Shown here in pieces: positions 33,601 to 46,342 of a DNA stretch of 64,000 nucleotides. Position 1 is the first letter of the stretch, and each line of letters begins with the position of its first letter. The notes under the pieces were generated by a model that worked only from the letters and a program-made list of their open reading frames with translations, did no database searches and was not told where the DNA came from. This stretch comes from Anarhynchus alexandrinus (taxonomy: Eukaryota > Chordata > Aves > Charadriiformes > Charadriidae), in contig VUYV01000016.1 of NCBI GenBank assembly GCA_008711295.1, positions 3,183,540 through 3,247,539 on the forward strand, in the 5' to 3' direction. Both the position numbers and the translations under genes were made by a program.

Positions 33601-34049
33601 ATTCACAAAGAAAACTTGAAAAAACTCTGCATTAAATTAATAGGGAAGCCAGTTTTAATGAAGACACTAAGAGTTTCTAAATTAATTTCTACAAGAATTG
33701 GGGGAAAAAAAAACACAAACACCCAGTGAATTTAAACTAGGAAGCAAAGCATACAATGTTTTGGATTTCCATTTTGCTACAAAACAACACAGTTTTACAA
33801 ACCTCTGCTAACAGCATATTTCCAAGCTATTAAAAGCACATTAATTTTTCTGGTTAAAACAGCTGGGGAAATACACACATGTAACTGTGAAAACATCCCA
33901 GGCTCATTGTAATACCCCAAAACAAAAATGAAAGTTTTGGGGTTTTTTTTTCCCAATACAAACTAGTAAAAAAGTGAAATATTTCAAAAGGCGAGCGCTG
34001 ATATTTTGCCGTTAAATACTTTAATCCCTTTGTCCATTGGGTTTGCACC
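30700..34049. other. non-coding stretch
   Basis: I see no gene. A small GC-rich patch lies at 32480-32560 (CCGGCGGCGGGGG near 32528). An A-rich block at 32580-32640 ends with an ambiguous base at 32646. A-rich and T-rich runs occur at 32968-32989 and 33100-33110. The 33530-33840 part is AT-rich and unique. Confidence 0.55.
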
Positions 34050-34200
34050 TCGCCGGGGTCGGAGTTGTTAAGGGTGAGCTGCTTTGTAATGCCTTTGGCA
34101 TTGCTCCCTGGCTATTGATTGGGCTCTCGTTAACCCGGCCGGGCCCTAAACAGGGCGCTGGCGAGGGCGGCCGGGAAAAGCACCGAGCGGGGAGGTAAAG
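34050..34200. promoter_or_regulatory. small CpG-rich patch beside AT-rich flank
   Basis: Roughly 11 CpG lie within 150 bases in AT-rich surroundings. It includes the palindrome CCCGGCCGGG (34134-34143) and a GTTAAC site just before it. A CTATTGATTGG string (CCAAT-type core reversed, near 34111) adjoins. It is too short for a standard CpG island. A conserved element or minor promoter is possible. Confidence 0.3.
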
Positions 34201-36159
34201 GGGAAACGAGAGTGAGGAGGTAGAAGTGAAACTCCTTCAAACAGATGAGCCCAGGGTCTGGTTTTTACAAAAAAAAAAAAAAAAAAGTTATTTTCAAAGG
34301 TCATTAAGCACACACATATCCCCAGGCATAGGATGAGATTTTAAAGGGCTTTTTTTAATACATACAAATAAAAATACACAAACAGAGGTTTAAACGCTGA
34401 GGTCCCACCCCCCACCTCTGGAGCAGCCCCCATTTCCCACAATCTCACCGACACCAAAGTGCTGCTCAGAATAGGGTATATGTCCAACCTACCAGTCTGC
34501 TCCTGCCTCCCCCTTCATCATCCTCCCCAGGGCAGAGGCAGGTGGGCTCAGGACCAGTCCCCCCCATCCCTCCTCCTGTCCCTGCCTTTGCAGAGCGTGT
34601 CAGTGGGGTGCTGTTAAACCCAAATTCTGTAGCACTATACGTACGCCTTTGAAATTAGTTCATTTTGAATGCAGCGGTAAGATCAAGAAAAAAAAGTACC
34701 GGGAGGTGTCCCAGTATGCAGGCAAAACACGGTAGCTGTCCAGCAGCATCCCCAAAATTGCTTTTCTAGCCTCAAAATGGAACCCCCAAAAAAATGAAAG
34801 GGGAGAGAAAGAGCAATAAGGGCCTTTCTGCCCCTCTCCAGCGAGGCTGCAAGCAGGAGCAGGACATGGAGTCAGGCTCATGCTGACCCATCAGCAGTTC
34901 ATCCTCAAAGGGGGGATCTGGGACTTGAGGGCCAGGGCTCAGGCAGCAAAAGAGCCAAACGCTGTCCATAGCAATATCCAGCCCAGGTACAGTTTTTCCT
35001 CTCTCCTGAGGCATAACCATCCCCCAAAGCCATTAAGGGGGAACCTGGAGTCGCACAACAAGGGGCAGCGCCCTGTCGGTGCCCAGGCTGGGAACCACCG
35101 CGCTCACAAACATTCACACTCATGGTGGAGAAGAAGGACCCCATCCATTTGTGCAAGTGAGGCTTTTAGGACAGCAGAGGATGAAGAGCCCAGGTTCAGG
35201 AAGAGGTTGGGGAATCGTACAACTGGGGTATTTGCTCTTCTTCCCTCCATCATGTACCCCACCTTGATTTTTGTGTGCCACTCTCCTCCTTCCCCACATG
35301 CCGGGATTTATTCCCGGGCTCCAGCATCACCTACAGTGACCTGTGTTGGCCGTGGTGACACCCACTGCCTGGCTCAGCATCATTTGGGAGGCACCATCTG
35401 TCCCCACTTCCCAACCCTACACAAACCCGGTGGCTGTCTGGCAGGTGATGCTGCAAATCCCATTGGCTACCAAAAGGCTCCAAGGTCCCAGAAAGCCACC
35501 AGCAGCAGGACAAGGGGTGATGGAGAGGCACACACAGCATTTCCCTGCACCCGCAAATTCAAAACAGCAAGTACTTTCCTAAAGCCCCAGCACCAGGAGT
35601 CCTGGGATTTACATTAAAAATGGGGGTTTGAATTTTTTTTTTTTTAAATTTATGCAAACAGTTTGCTACAAGAACTAGATTATTTCTTCATCTCCTGAAA
35701 ATTCTGCTCCTAATCCCTAGGACATTTCCAAGCATAGAAAGATTCAATAAAAATGTGCTCCTCCTGCTAAGGAGACTTTCCAGCATCTTTTCGTGTGCAG
35801 CTTCCCCAACCGAGGGCAAGCTGGTGGCCTCGAACAAGGACCATGCTCAAAAATTGGAAATTTCCAGATGGGATGTCAGGATAACCACAACAATAGCTGT
35901 CCCTGTGCAGCAAGTGGCCTTTCTGGCCAGCCCCCGTGGGCTCAAATTGGCGTGGTCTTACACAGAAAGAGGAAGGACCGGGGAGGTGCTGGCCCCTTCC
36001 CAGCTCACACGTCTCCTCACCCGCCCTACAGCAGTCACCAGTGCCAGCACCTGAGGGTTGGTATAACAGCAATTACACCCAATTTGACAGCCTTCGGATG
36101 CGGCGTGGAAAGGAGCTGTCTTAGAAATGCCCAAGTTTTGGAAACAACATCACTTGGGG
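34201..36159. other. non-coding stretch with long chance frames
   Basis: An 18-base A run lies at 34269-34286. A 245-codon frame (plus, 34880-35617) and a 213-codon frame (plus, 35793-36434) lie in GC-richer DNA with overlapping frames on the opposite strand. Neither shows a domain, a signal peptide or a repeat. I do not call a gene. Confidence 0.55.
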
Positions 36160-36660
36160 TGCCTGAGCATCCCACGCCGGCATGGGATGAGTTAACCCGC
36201 CTCATGCAAAGCCACAAATCCCTAACCGCCCCGCACAAACCTTCCCCAGCAGTGATCAATAGATCCCCAGACCACGCCGACATAACCTTGTCATGTCTCA
36301 ACAAGGGTACAGTGGCTAAAAAGGCTCGGGGAGGAGCAGCATTGCTCGTGCCCCCCGCCCCAGTGACCAAGATATGGCTAGCGACTGCCAATGCTCCCAC
36401 GGTCCCCACACCGCTTTTAGCATCCTTCGGCTGAAGCAGCTCTGCACTGATCACCAGCGAAGCTCGAGCATCCTCGAGACCCCAGTGCAGATAATCGTCA
36501 TCCAGGCGGTGACAAGCAGCAAGAGCAGCGCCGCGATACCAAGGAGACCGAGTGTGGCAGGGCAGGAGGGTGCCAGCAGCAGGCGCCGATAGGTGCACGC
36601 GTGTCCCTGTGCCTCCGCAGTCCCCCCCTCCTTCCAGCATCCTCTCTGCGGGGATGCTGT
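36160..36660. promoter_or_regulatory. CpG-rich stretch (CpG island candidate)
   Basis: I count roughly 30 CpG in 500 bases at about 58% GC, more than the neighbouring DNA. The scarcity of stop codons explains the overlapping long frames on both strands (213 codons plus, 220 codons minus). A promoter is possible, but no exon is visible. Confidence 0.35.
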
Positions 36661-36980
36661 CAGCTCCAGATTTGTTATGAAGTGCCTGCTGCACCAATTT
36701 GAGCCCAACAGCAAGTACTGTTATAAAAGAAAATTACATTAATTTGTGTAAAAGTGTAATAAAAAAAAGAGAAAAAGGCAGTGGGGCTATTTTTTTTTGC
36801 TTTCAGAGGAACACGGGTTTGGTGGCTTATGATTATATGGGGAGCGCTGGCCAGCCAGGGGCTCCTCTCCTTTCACACAGCACTGGGGCTGCCACACGCC
36901 AGCGGGATGCTTAACGGTGCTGCGTGGTGTGGGTGATACACTGGGGATCGCCCAGCTGCACCGAACAGCCCCTATGGTTT
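36661..36980. other. non-coding stretch
   Basis: Nothing supportable. The sequence drops to AT-rich DNA at 36715-36775 after the CpG-rich stretch, with A and T runs. Confidence 0.55.
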
Positions 36981-37310
36981 GGGGAGTGATTGGTATTTAT
37001 GCACCAGCTAAAGGAATCATTTGAGGCAGAGAAAAAGAACTGGGATTTACTTAAATAACTTATTCAAATAGCTGGCTTCTATGGGGCTTGGTAATTATCG
37101 CTCTCCCTGTTTCTGCCATCTACCTGGGGACCAGACCCGTGCGGGCGCATCCGTGCCATTACTCAAACCACTTGTGCAAGAGACCTCAGCAACTCAGCCC
37201 CTGGAAGGGTTAAGACAGATTGGGAAGTTTCATCCACGTGGTTTAAAACTGCATGGGTTAGGGATGTTATTTAGGAGGCATAAATAAGTCCAGCTCTACA
37301 GGGCCGCGCT
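36981..37310. promoter_or_regulatory. candidate regulatory element
   Basis: Unique DNA with mixed motif types: GGTATTTATGCACC near 36990, ACTTAAATAACTTATTC near 37049, TTGGTAATTATCGC near 37088, CCACGTGG (37235-37242, a palindromic E-box) and GGCATAAATAAG near 37277. No repeat family is recognised. Confidence 0.2.
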
Positions 37311-40300
37311 GGCTCGCTCCAGCTGGGGATATGGCCACCGGGTCTTTATGAACGGCACTTGCCTACCTGGAGCGAAGCTGTTATAGACACAAATTGACAG
37401 CCAGAACTGGCCCAAAATCCCAAAAGCTCAGAACAAGCAGAGCAGAGGTATTTGGGAAAAGGAGGATGCCTCCTGACAAAAAAAGTACCACCACCACCAA
37501 GTTTGGTCCCATTTCCCCCCCCCTTGAGACATGCTGGCACCAGCTGCAGGGGAGGGAGGGAAGATGCAACAAGCAACCCAAAGCTGACTTGATAGGCTGA
37601 AGCCACCTCTGTGTGAATTACAGCAGTAGCATCAGATAAAAAGTGTTTTTCCTTAAAATCCCCAAAATGCAGTTGGCATGCCTGAGTGGGGATCTCCTGA
37701 AGGGAGACTCACACAAGCCCCGTTTGTTGCAAGCCCAGAATGTCACCATTTCAGCAGAACTTGATTCAGAATGAAGCTGTCCTGACAGCCAACACCCAAA
37801 AGTCCTCTCTTTACAGATCAATAATGCTTTTAACAACGAGCAACCTCCTTGCACCCAGACCAAGACCCCGCTTGAACCAGCTTTCCCCTTCTTGGGCAAG
37901 CAAGCAACTCTGAGCAAATCTATAAAAACCCTTTACCATTTGCACGATACTTCATACTTTTGCCAGTGGTTTAAAAAAAAAAAAAAATCCCACGTGACTC
38001 CAACCTGAATTTAGAAAGAGAAATTTTGGGAAGGGAGAGTGCCTGCCTTGTCTCGGTTGCAGCGTGGCGGTCAGAAAAAGGAACTGCTGTGTCCTGCCCT
38101 CTTCTGCTGCCGTCCCCAGGGCCGACCGCAGCCACCAGGAGCCTTCCCACGGCCCAGCAGCTGCTTTGGGGGGGGGCTCCCAAAAACAGGGATGCTTTGC
38201 TTAGGGGTGCATGCACATGCACACCCCCATCCACCAGGGACCCCGATTTAATTTCAAAGAAATGCAGGTTTTGCTTGCAGAGGCTGGAAAGGCTGCTGTT
38301 GCCGTCTAGTTCCTATAAGGGTTGGTTCCCCAGACTCAGGCCAGTTACTGAGAAAACTTAGTCTCCTTTTTGGCAGCAACTCGAGATCTTGGACTCATCA
38401 CACTTTGCTCCTCCATTCCCCAGTTTCCCTTCTCTCAAGTGGTGCTGGTAGCAACTTCTCACCATCACATAACTAAAATTAATGATTGTGAATTACCATT
38501 TATCACATCGCACACTTCTGTCCAAAGATCTCACTTCCCTTTTGTTATTGTCCAGCACAACAACAATATAAAGTATCATATGTTGCATTCAATCAAATTC
38601 TGGAAATGGAAAGTACTTTTTGAAATAAGATATTCGAGGACATCTTCCCTAGTGCTAAGCATCTTGAAGGAAGGAATGTCCCATCGGAGACACCAAGCAT
38701 AAGGGGGTCTGCTCGCACCGCTGGGCCAGCGGCGCAGGGGGAGATTCTTCTGAGCACATCTGTACACCTGCCTAAAAATTAATCAAGGGAGATGAGATCA
38801 ACAGGTGAGCCCTACAGGTGAAGGCAAGAGAAATGCGAGGTGGAGCTGCAACTCTTGGAATCTTGTTTAAAAAGAAAAATAAAAAAATAAAGCTGCTGTA
38901 GGATCTCCTGCTTCATCCACCCTCCCAACAAACCACAGGCAGCTACTAAACCAACTGAAATAAAGTTATAATAAAGCCCTGTTACAAATGACTGAAAGCT
39001 TAAGGTTTTCCTTGCAAATCAAGCTGCTTCTAATCTTCAATTTTCCAGATATGAACTTGTGAGCTTTTACACATTTGTGTTAGCTTTATTCAATAAAAGC
39101 AGTTCCCTTGAAACAGGCAGTGACTATTCACTGGCAAAGATCTGCGAGACCATCTCTGAGACTGTATTTTCTTGGAGGACAGGGGAGGAAAAGTGTTGTC
39201 TGGGGGGGCTTTGTTTTTCGTTTTTTTATCTTTCTGCTTCCATTTAAACAATACATTTCCTTATGCCCTACTTGACTGAACACCAGATCTTGATATGAAG
39301 CATCAGAAGCCAGTCTCTGCCAGAAAGACAGATACTATAAATGGCCAAAGGTCTGATCTGGCACTGAGCAAACCCTGAAATATTATTTTTAAATTGGCAT
39401 CTATTTTCAGACATGCTTCTATGCTGCTGAAAGAGAATTAATGTCATGCTCTTGGTGCATTTTGCTAGCTCAAGCTCGGTGCCAGAGCCATGCAACTAAA
39501 GAAAAGCCTCTAAAGTTAGTATGAGTCTGAAGTAAATGAGCCCAGAGCCAGAGACGCTGATTTCTGGCAAGAAAAAACACAAATAAATTTGCAGCGAGAA
39601 TCTGTTCAAATCATAATGTCCACCTCCCCCAGCATCTTTTGGCTGGGGAGGGTGCTGTGGTCTGAGTCAGTCCCTGGCTCTGCCCTGACTCACGCAGCAG
39701 CATTCAGACCCGCTGTGTTACGCTGGGGCCAGCCAGACACTGGTTGTTGGTTAAAAGTGTTTAGACTAACACTAGCTCTGTGCCTTAGTTTTTTTCGGAG
39801 AAAGCCCAATGAGAAGCCGAACTGCAGGTCTCAGAGATACAGGGGTGAGAACTGCCTCAAACCTCATCGGGGACAAACCCATCGTCATCTCAGCGCTGGT
39901 TTTGGTCTGTTACCTGCAATATGTCTGTACAAACCCCGATTCCAGCGTGCACACTTCCTATGCAGCATAATTACAAGTCCTGGAGCCCTCACCAGACAAA
40001 TCATTCCCTCAATCAAAGCCACCCATTGCAGCATACACACACTGCCCATTGCAGAAGATAACTTTCCATGAGTTCAACACTGCTTCTCACCCAGCACTCC
40101 TGCAAATGCCATAGAAAGCCATAGTCTCGCTAATGCCTGTTTTTGCCAAAAATCATCCAAGCAGGCTGCTATCAGACACTGAGCTTCTTTAGCAAGCAAG
40201 GGCGATCGGGAGCTTTTAAAAGCATGCCATCTCGCTTTAGTTATCTGGTTCCCATCTCCTGAGTGCATGGGTTTGGGATGCAGCCTTGCCCCTGGAGGTG

Positions 40301-43300
40301 ATGACAGCATCCTGAAAGACCAGGAGCGTTTTGTTTAAATGCTTAACAAACCAGCATGTTGCTGGTCTTTCAGGGCAAACTTAGAGTTACAGGGTTGGGG
40401 GGGAGGTCTTGGAGCTCAAAATCTCTATTTCCCTTTTAGGAAGAAGGCAAGAAGGGTTTTTTGTTATTTAAAATCACACAAGTTGCTATTTTTCTCACCA
40501 GAGCACAGAATGTTTCCACACAGCCCTGCCACAGGCTCCTGACCTTCCCTATGGAGCTGGCATTTAGGGACAAGACACCCCTCAGCCCCTCCACCAGAGT
40601 CATTAGCTCCTCCATTAATCTGCCAATGGGGACCAGTTGCGGCAAATGCTTTTACAACTGGCAATCCAGTGGGGGAGGACCACAGGAGAGCGAAGCTCAT
40701 CGGACATAGTAAGCAGATCAGCCATCACACAGCAATAATTTTTGGTCACTACTTCCATAAACTGGATTTGAACTGGTGACCTCTAGCAAGCACGTCGGTC
40801 CCCCGAGCCCCCCAGTTCCCCTCTGTAAAGGCTCTTATTTTAACCAGTGACTCCACACACGTCTCAGCCCTTCCTCTCCCTGTCACTTTACGTCCCAGCA
40901 TTGACATATGGTTGAACCGATATCCTTCCTCCACTTCCTTTCTCGTTGCTAAATGTCCAGTAGGATTGCACAAAAGCACCCAACAGGAAAGGTCAAGCTG
41001 AGTTTCATGCCTGAGGTCTAGGATTACATCAAATTCTTAACGTTCATCTGTCCTTAGCATCGAGCAAGCACTTCCCAGTTTCAGCCTAGTCATAGCCAAA
41101 GCAACAGAATCATTTTCACTTGGGTTTGCTCCACTCTTGCCTTTGAAAACCCCACCAGGTTACTCCCACATCCCTGTAGGGAGCAGGCTGAACCTGAGCT
41201 CACCAGGGCTGCATGTGCAGAGACCTACAGAGCTGCCAAAGGCCAAATTAAGACTTGCCAAAACTCTCTACAGCTCAAGTTTGCAATTCACTACAATATT
41301 ATTGACTAAAGAAATAAGCCTGGAAAAAGCTTTGAACATTTCCAAGCAGCCAGAGAGCTGGCTCAGATTTCTCAAACTTTGAATGGAAATCAACATTGAA
41401 CAAACAAAACAAACAAAAAAAAACCCTCCTAAAAAAGCACAAGCTTTTGATGAAAATGTTTAAGAGGAGATCTGACACGAAGGGATTTAATCAAAGTCCA
41501 TGCAGTAATAACACTCAACTTATTGATATGCTTAAGTGGCTCCTAAGTATTTCGCAAACATTAATGAATTTATCTGTACAATCCTCTCATGGAACAAGCT
41601 GTATCCCTGGGTTTGGGCCTTGGCTTAAGATTTCCAGATGTCACAAAACCTCAACTAAAACAAAAAATTAAGGTTACATCTCAAACAAATGCCTTACCCA
41701 CAGGTAAACCCCGCTCAAGCATGCTGAGCCAGAGGTAAGGTGCTTTGATTTGCACCGCTTGACTTTTGCCTAGATTGAGACCTTGCTGTGCCCACATTTA
41801 TCTTGTTGACTGAGGTCTCCACAAAATACTATCACGGTGATCCTGAAGCAGAAATATTAGGTAATATTGCACCAGCAACACCCATTGCATTTCGTTTCTC
41901 TGCCTGCTTCCCCAGGTGTTCCCGGAGGAGGTGTTCCCCTCTCCAGCTCCCAAGGGCTCTGCACCCCACTGCACGAGCCAAACGCTGTTATTTAACCTGG
42001 ACTAACTTCTCACAGAAGCAATTAAAATCTTTAAGATCTTACCTGCCTTTCACCAGAAGTCTTCTCATTAAAATAGTTACTCAGATGACGCTGAACCCAA
42101 AAGCATTAAGATGCAAAGGAAACAATTGACCGACTTTTTTTCCTTCCATGACAAATCAGGTATTTAACACAGCTAAAGCTACTGTTAAGGCTACTCGTGA
42201 CAAAAAGAGAATATGATCTAAGCAGGATTACTATTTCAGATTTATCAGGTAATAATTAACCCATCTCCAACCACGCGATCAGGCCACTCGCTCACGGACT
42301 TCTCCTTCAACTTAGGCTGAGCCCAAATCGCACGTCTCCTGCCACAGGTGGCAGTTGGCTGAGCAAAACAAGTACAACCAAATGCTGGGGAGGACCCAAA
42401 AAATTCAGCCTCAGTAAGGAAAACGTGGGTGTCACCCTCTCCCCCTTCAACTACCTGGCAGAAATGGGCAGAAAAGTGCCTGAGATGGCAGCAAAAGCCT
42501 CCCATAGCAGTAGGAAAGAGGAAGCTACATATGGAAAATTTCATTTCTGCAACAGGTTTGCTTGCTAAGTACTGGGAATACGGGACATTCAGCATCAAAT
42601 CAGATTATTATAGGACTAAAGACTGTTCTAGAAATATAGAAACGGTGTTAGCATAACATTAAATCTCCAATCGGCAAGCTTAAATAGCTTGCCAGACGAA
42701 GCAAGGATGTAAAACCACTGAGGTGAGCGCGCAGGGTCTGTCAGAGAAGGACCTCCCCAAAATAAGGGTCTGGGCTCCATCCCCAGGCAAGCTGCAGACC
42801 TGTCCTCAGAGAAAAGCCTTCCATACCCCCTGACCCAGGAGGCACTGCACCACCAAAGAGGAGGGCTCAGGAGCGAGTAATGCAAGAATGATTTTCCCTT
42901 ATCTTCACTATAGAAGAGATTATTCCTCCCTAGTGTAGAGCAGTTTAAATAATGAAGACTGGGGGAAACAAGATACAACGCGCACACTGTGTTTTAATAG
43001 CTGCACACAGGGCACTCTGCGTTTGCTTGTGCTCTCAGCCTCCAAGGTGGAGACTGGAGATGGTGGACTCCCTGGCCAAGACTGTATGGACATCACAAGT
43101 CTCAGTTTCACCACCACATCCCTGCTATTGAAGCTGTATTGCAGCTGGAGTATTGTTACAGGAAGATCTAATAACTCTCTACCTACAAGCAGCTTCGTTT
43201 TGAGAGGGGAAAAGGATGCGAGTGCCTATTCAAAGCAAATGGAGGACAATCCTACAGTAATTAGGCCTGGCAAAGCTGGACTTAAATGTGTTTAAAAGGC

Positions 43301-46058
43301 CCTTAAAAGAAGGTGGTGTCCTCACTGCAAATCAGTGATCAACAGGTACCCGAAGCAGCTAGAGGGGGAAAAGCCTTGGCTACAAAGTGGTGCTAGGTAC
43401 GGTCTTTCAACGCCTGGGCATTTCAAACCTGCTTATGCAAACACAATCGGGTGGGAGTTGTCAGAAATGGTCAATAGAGCATCGCCAGGAGAGGGGACAG
43501 ACCACTTGTCCAGTGGCAGCAGATGCTTGTGTTACTTAGACATTGAAACAAGGAATAGATATATTAGCAATGCCCGAGCATCCTACAAGCGGTTGCTGAA
43601 GAACCAACGCTACACATCCCTTTCAGATGAACCAAACAAATGTTATAGTAATTAAGCTACAGATTTTTTTATTATTATTTTATATTTTTTTAAGTAGTTT
43701 ACTAGTGTCCTGGGACAAATTCTGCTCTCAGTCCCCTGAAACCTCAGGGAGAGGAGCCACATAACCCTGCACAGTGGGTTACAAAAACACCAGGAAGGCA
43801 AGGGCAGGGAAAGAGCTATAGAAAAATAAAGATCTTACAACTTTCATGTAGAAAGACTGGGTGAAAAATAAAAATACTTCGCGGTAAACATGGGCTGGTG
43901 AGATTGAGTGTTATTACTTAAACAATGGGCCTAATCCTGGAATGCGCTGAGCACATCTTTAACCTTTCCCAGCTCCTCCAGCCGCCGTTGACGCTGTTGG
44001 GAACCAAGGAAGACGCGCTTCGCACAAAGAAAGGGCGCAGTTCAGACTTGTCAAAGATATTTCAATTTAAGCTCCCCCCCAACTGATCATTTGGTTTTTG
44101 ATCAAAAAAAAAAAAAATACGACGAGTGTGAGGGAAAGCTCAGCCTTCCTCAGAAAGGAAAGGGAGTAGGGACTTACCTAAGGACTTCTTTTTTGGCCAA
44201 ACGGGTCAGCTTTTACTTTTCTATAAAAATATAAGTTGTATAAGAGTAATCAACTTACAGCCAACTCCAGAGGCAATAAACAAAGAAGGGATCTGTTCTC
44301 TCAGCAAGCTAATGCACACTGAGCTCTCACTTAAATCACCCGTTGACTTCAGGAAGAGCTACAAACACTTCATATGCTATGGATACGTTGGGAAACTCAA
44401 GACATTGACTTCCAGTTACCTAAATAATAAATGAACCCACATTCCTAGCATATAAGTAACATTACTTTATTCGACAGACATGGATCCATTGGCCAGGAGA
44501 AAAGTGGCAGTGAGAAGAGGAAGTTGAAGTGACGTTAACCCTCTACAGACTCCAGGCAGCAAAAAGCACCATCTTGCCCCACAGCGTAATTAAGGCTAGG
44601 TAGACTCCCAGTCCATCTGGGAAGCATCAATGGGTTTGCCCTTAACTTTAGGTGAATTTTGCTGAGAGAATCTTTGCAATCATTCTAGAAACCCTAGAAA
44701 TGAGGAAGAGGTGTTTAAAAGATTAAGAGACCTCTCCCTTCAAGTCAAAGTTCCATTTCTGGAAAAAAAACCCTGCATTTCTTTTGTGCTAACCCTTCTG
44801 AAACTGCAACAGCTGCTAAAATTAGGAGGGTTGTTGCTGCAGAATCCACAAAGCAGTTAAGATCTTGGTTATAAGCTTCCCAACCCATCACCCATTGTGT
44901 GATAAAAATCTTCCTAAGTAGGCACTCTCCTTTACCCTCAAGCACCTTCTTTAATTGTGTCTTTGACTAAGAGCAAATCACTCTGCCTCTTAATATCAAG
45001 TTTGATTAAGGTAATTTTGATGTGATATCATGAAATAATATTTACTGCTCTCCAATAATTTATGTAAATAGGTTCCCCTTTCACCCCAGCCGTACAGGAT
45101 GACAGGTGATTCAGTGCTGCTGTTCCACATGCACATCTGTAGCCAGCGCGTATGCCTTTACGCCGTGCCTCTACAGAGCACCTAATGGATCAAGCCACTG
45201 TGTTAACAAAACTTATGGCTTGATGATGATGAAGCCTACCTTCCTCTTTAGCCTCAACCCCCAAGCCTGCTCTACAACTGAAAAAAGAATGCTTTTAAAT
45301 TACTTTTTTTAAAAAAAAAAAGTGTGTAGACAGTCATTATTATTGTATTTAATGTTGTATTTTGCTGTTAAGTAAAGTATAGCACAGACACCAAGAGTCA
45401 CCTACCACAAATAACTTCCAACAGGCTGAGATATCGCGCTTGCTGACCTGAACTCAAAATAAGCACACTCAGACAAATTAACACCACATCACCACCGCAG
45501 CCACCACTGCTCCTCTCAGATTTAAGAGCTTGAAGTTGGTACAGACAGGATGAGATAAGGAGGGAGATAGGAGGAACCACATACAAGTAAATAACCACCT
45601 GCAATCATGAATGACTTGCCAGCAAGGAAGTCCAAGCCAGACGCAAACTACCCGAGGCCTCAGACAGCAGTTACGCTTGGAGACATGGTATGGTAAAAGG
45701 AGATGACCCAAACTCCACCCTTAGAAGTTGAGGTCTGCAGGGGAGCTCGACTCCACCAGAGCAGAGCACATGTTTTGCTATGAATAAGCTTTAGTCATCT
45801 CTGTCCTCAAGGGGTGCCACGGTTTTCAGCAAACACGTCCTTTGTAGACCTCCACACGAGTAGAAGACCCTCCACCCAAACTTAGGGCTCGCACAGGGTT
45901 CATGATGAACCCCCCCGTGAGCAGATGGATGGGGACCGCAGGGAGAGGGTAGGCAAAGGGGTGCTGAAGCAGCAGTGAGAGAACTGATATGTGCTCGTGC
46001 TTTCCTCTGTGTGGTGGGAGACTACAACACTTCTCAGAATATGTTTAAGCAGGGTTTA
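37311..46058. other. non-coding stretch
   Basis: I see no gene in this long section. Frames reach 160 codons (plus, 39589-40071) without a recognisable domain. A runs lie at about 37974-37987, 44104-44116 and 45309-45321. Small unusual patches are the CpG-richer stretch at 43940-44045 and the AT-rich stretch 43655-43700. Confidence 0.5.
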
Positions 46059-46102
46059 CTCTCCCGCATCATTTCCAACGCTCTCCAGCATCATTTCCTA
46101 AG
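46059..46102. repeat. 22-bp tandem duplication
   Basis: The units are 46059-46080 (CTCTCCCGCATCATTTCC then AACG) and 46081-46102 (CTCTCCAGCATCATTTCC then TAAG), adjacent and matching at about 18-19 of 22 positions. Confidence 0.85.
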
Positions 46103-46342
46103 TTGCATTTTCTGGGTCACCTTCCCTGGGGACATCCCCTGCAGCACCAGTCTCCCCATCTCCATGTCTCCAAGCGCAGAACCCAGCTTGGCATGATTTT
46201 GAGTAATATTTCGGATACCATCAAACCCATAACAACCATGGACACAGCAACCATTACATGCTTCTGCCTCTGAACAGCTTCCACCTGATCACAACTCTGA
46301 ATATGTACTAGACTTTTTTTTTTTTAAGTTGCATTTTCTGGG
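46099..46342. repeat. exact 18-bp direct repeat at both ends of a 244-bp segment
   Basis: TAAGTTGCATTTTCTGGG occurs at 46099-46116 and again at 46325-46342, start to start 226 bases apart. By rough expectation, an exact 18-bp pair in 64 kb of random sequence occurs at about 0.03 per window. The second copy is preceded by a T run. A local duplication followed by decay of the rest is likely. Confidence 0.8.

Noticed and set aside
34880..35617. 245-codon plus-strand frame
   Set aside because: GC-rich DNA with long frames on both strands, no recognisable motif, no start or splice context that supports it.
35793..36697. 213-codon plus-strand and 220-codon minus-strand frames
   Set aside because: They overlap each other in a CpG-rich stretch where stops are rare; neither resembles a known protein.
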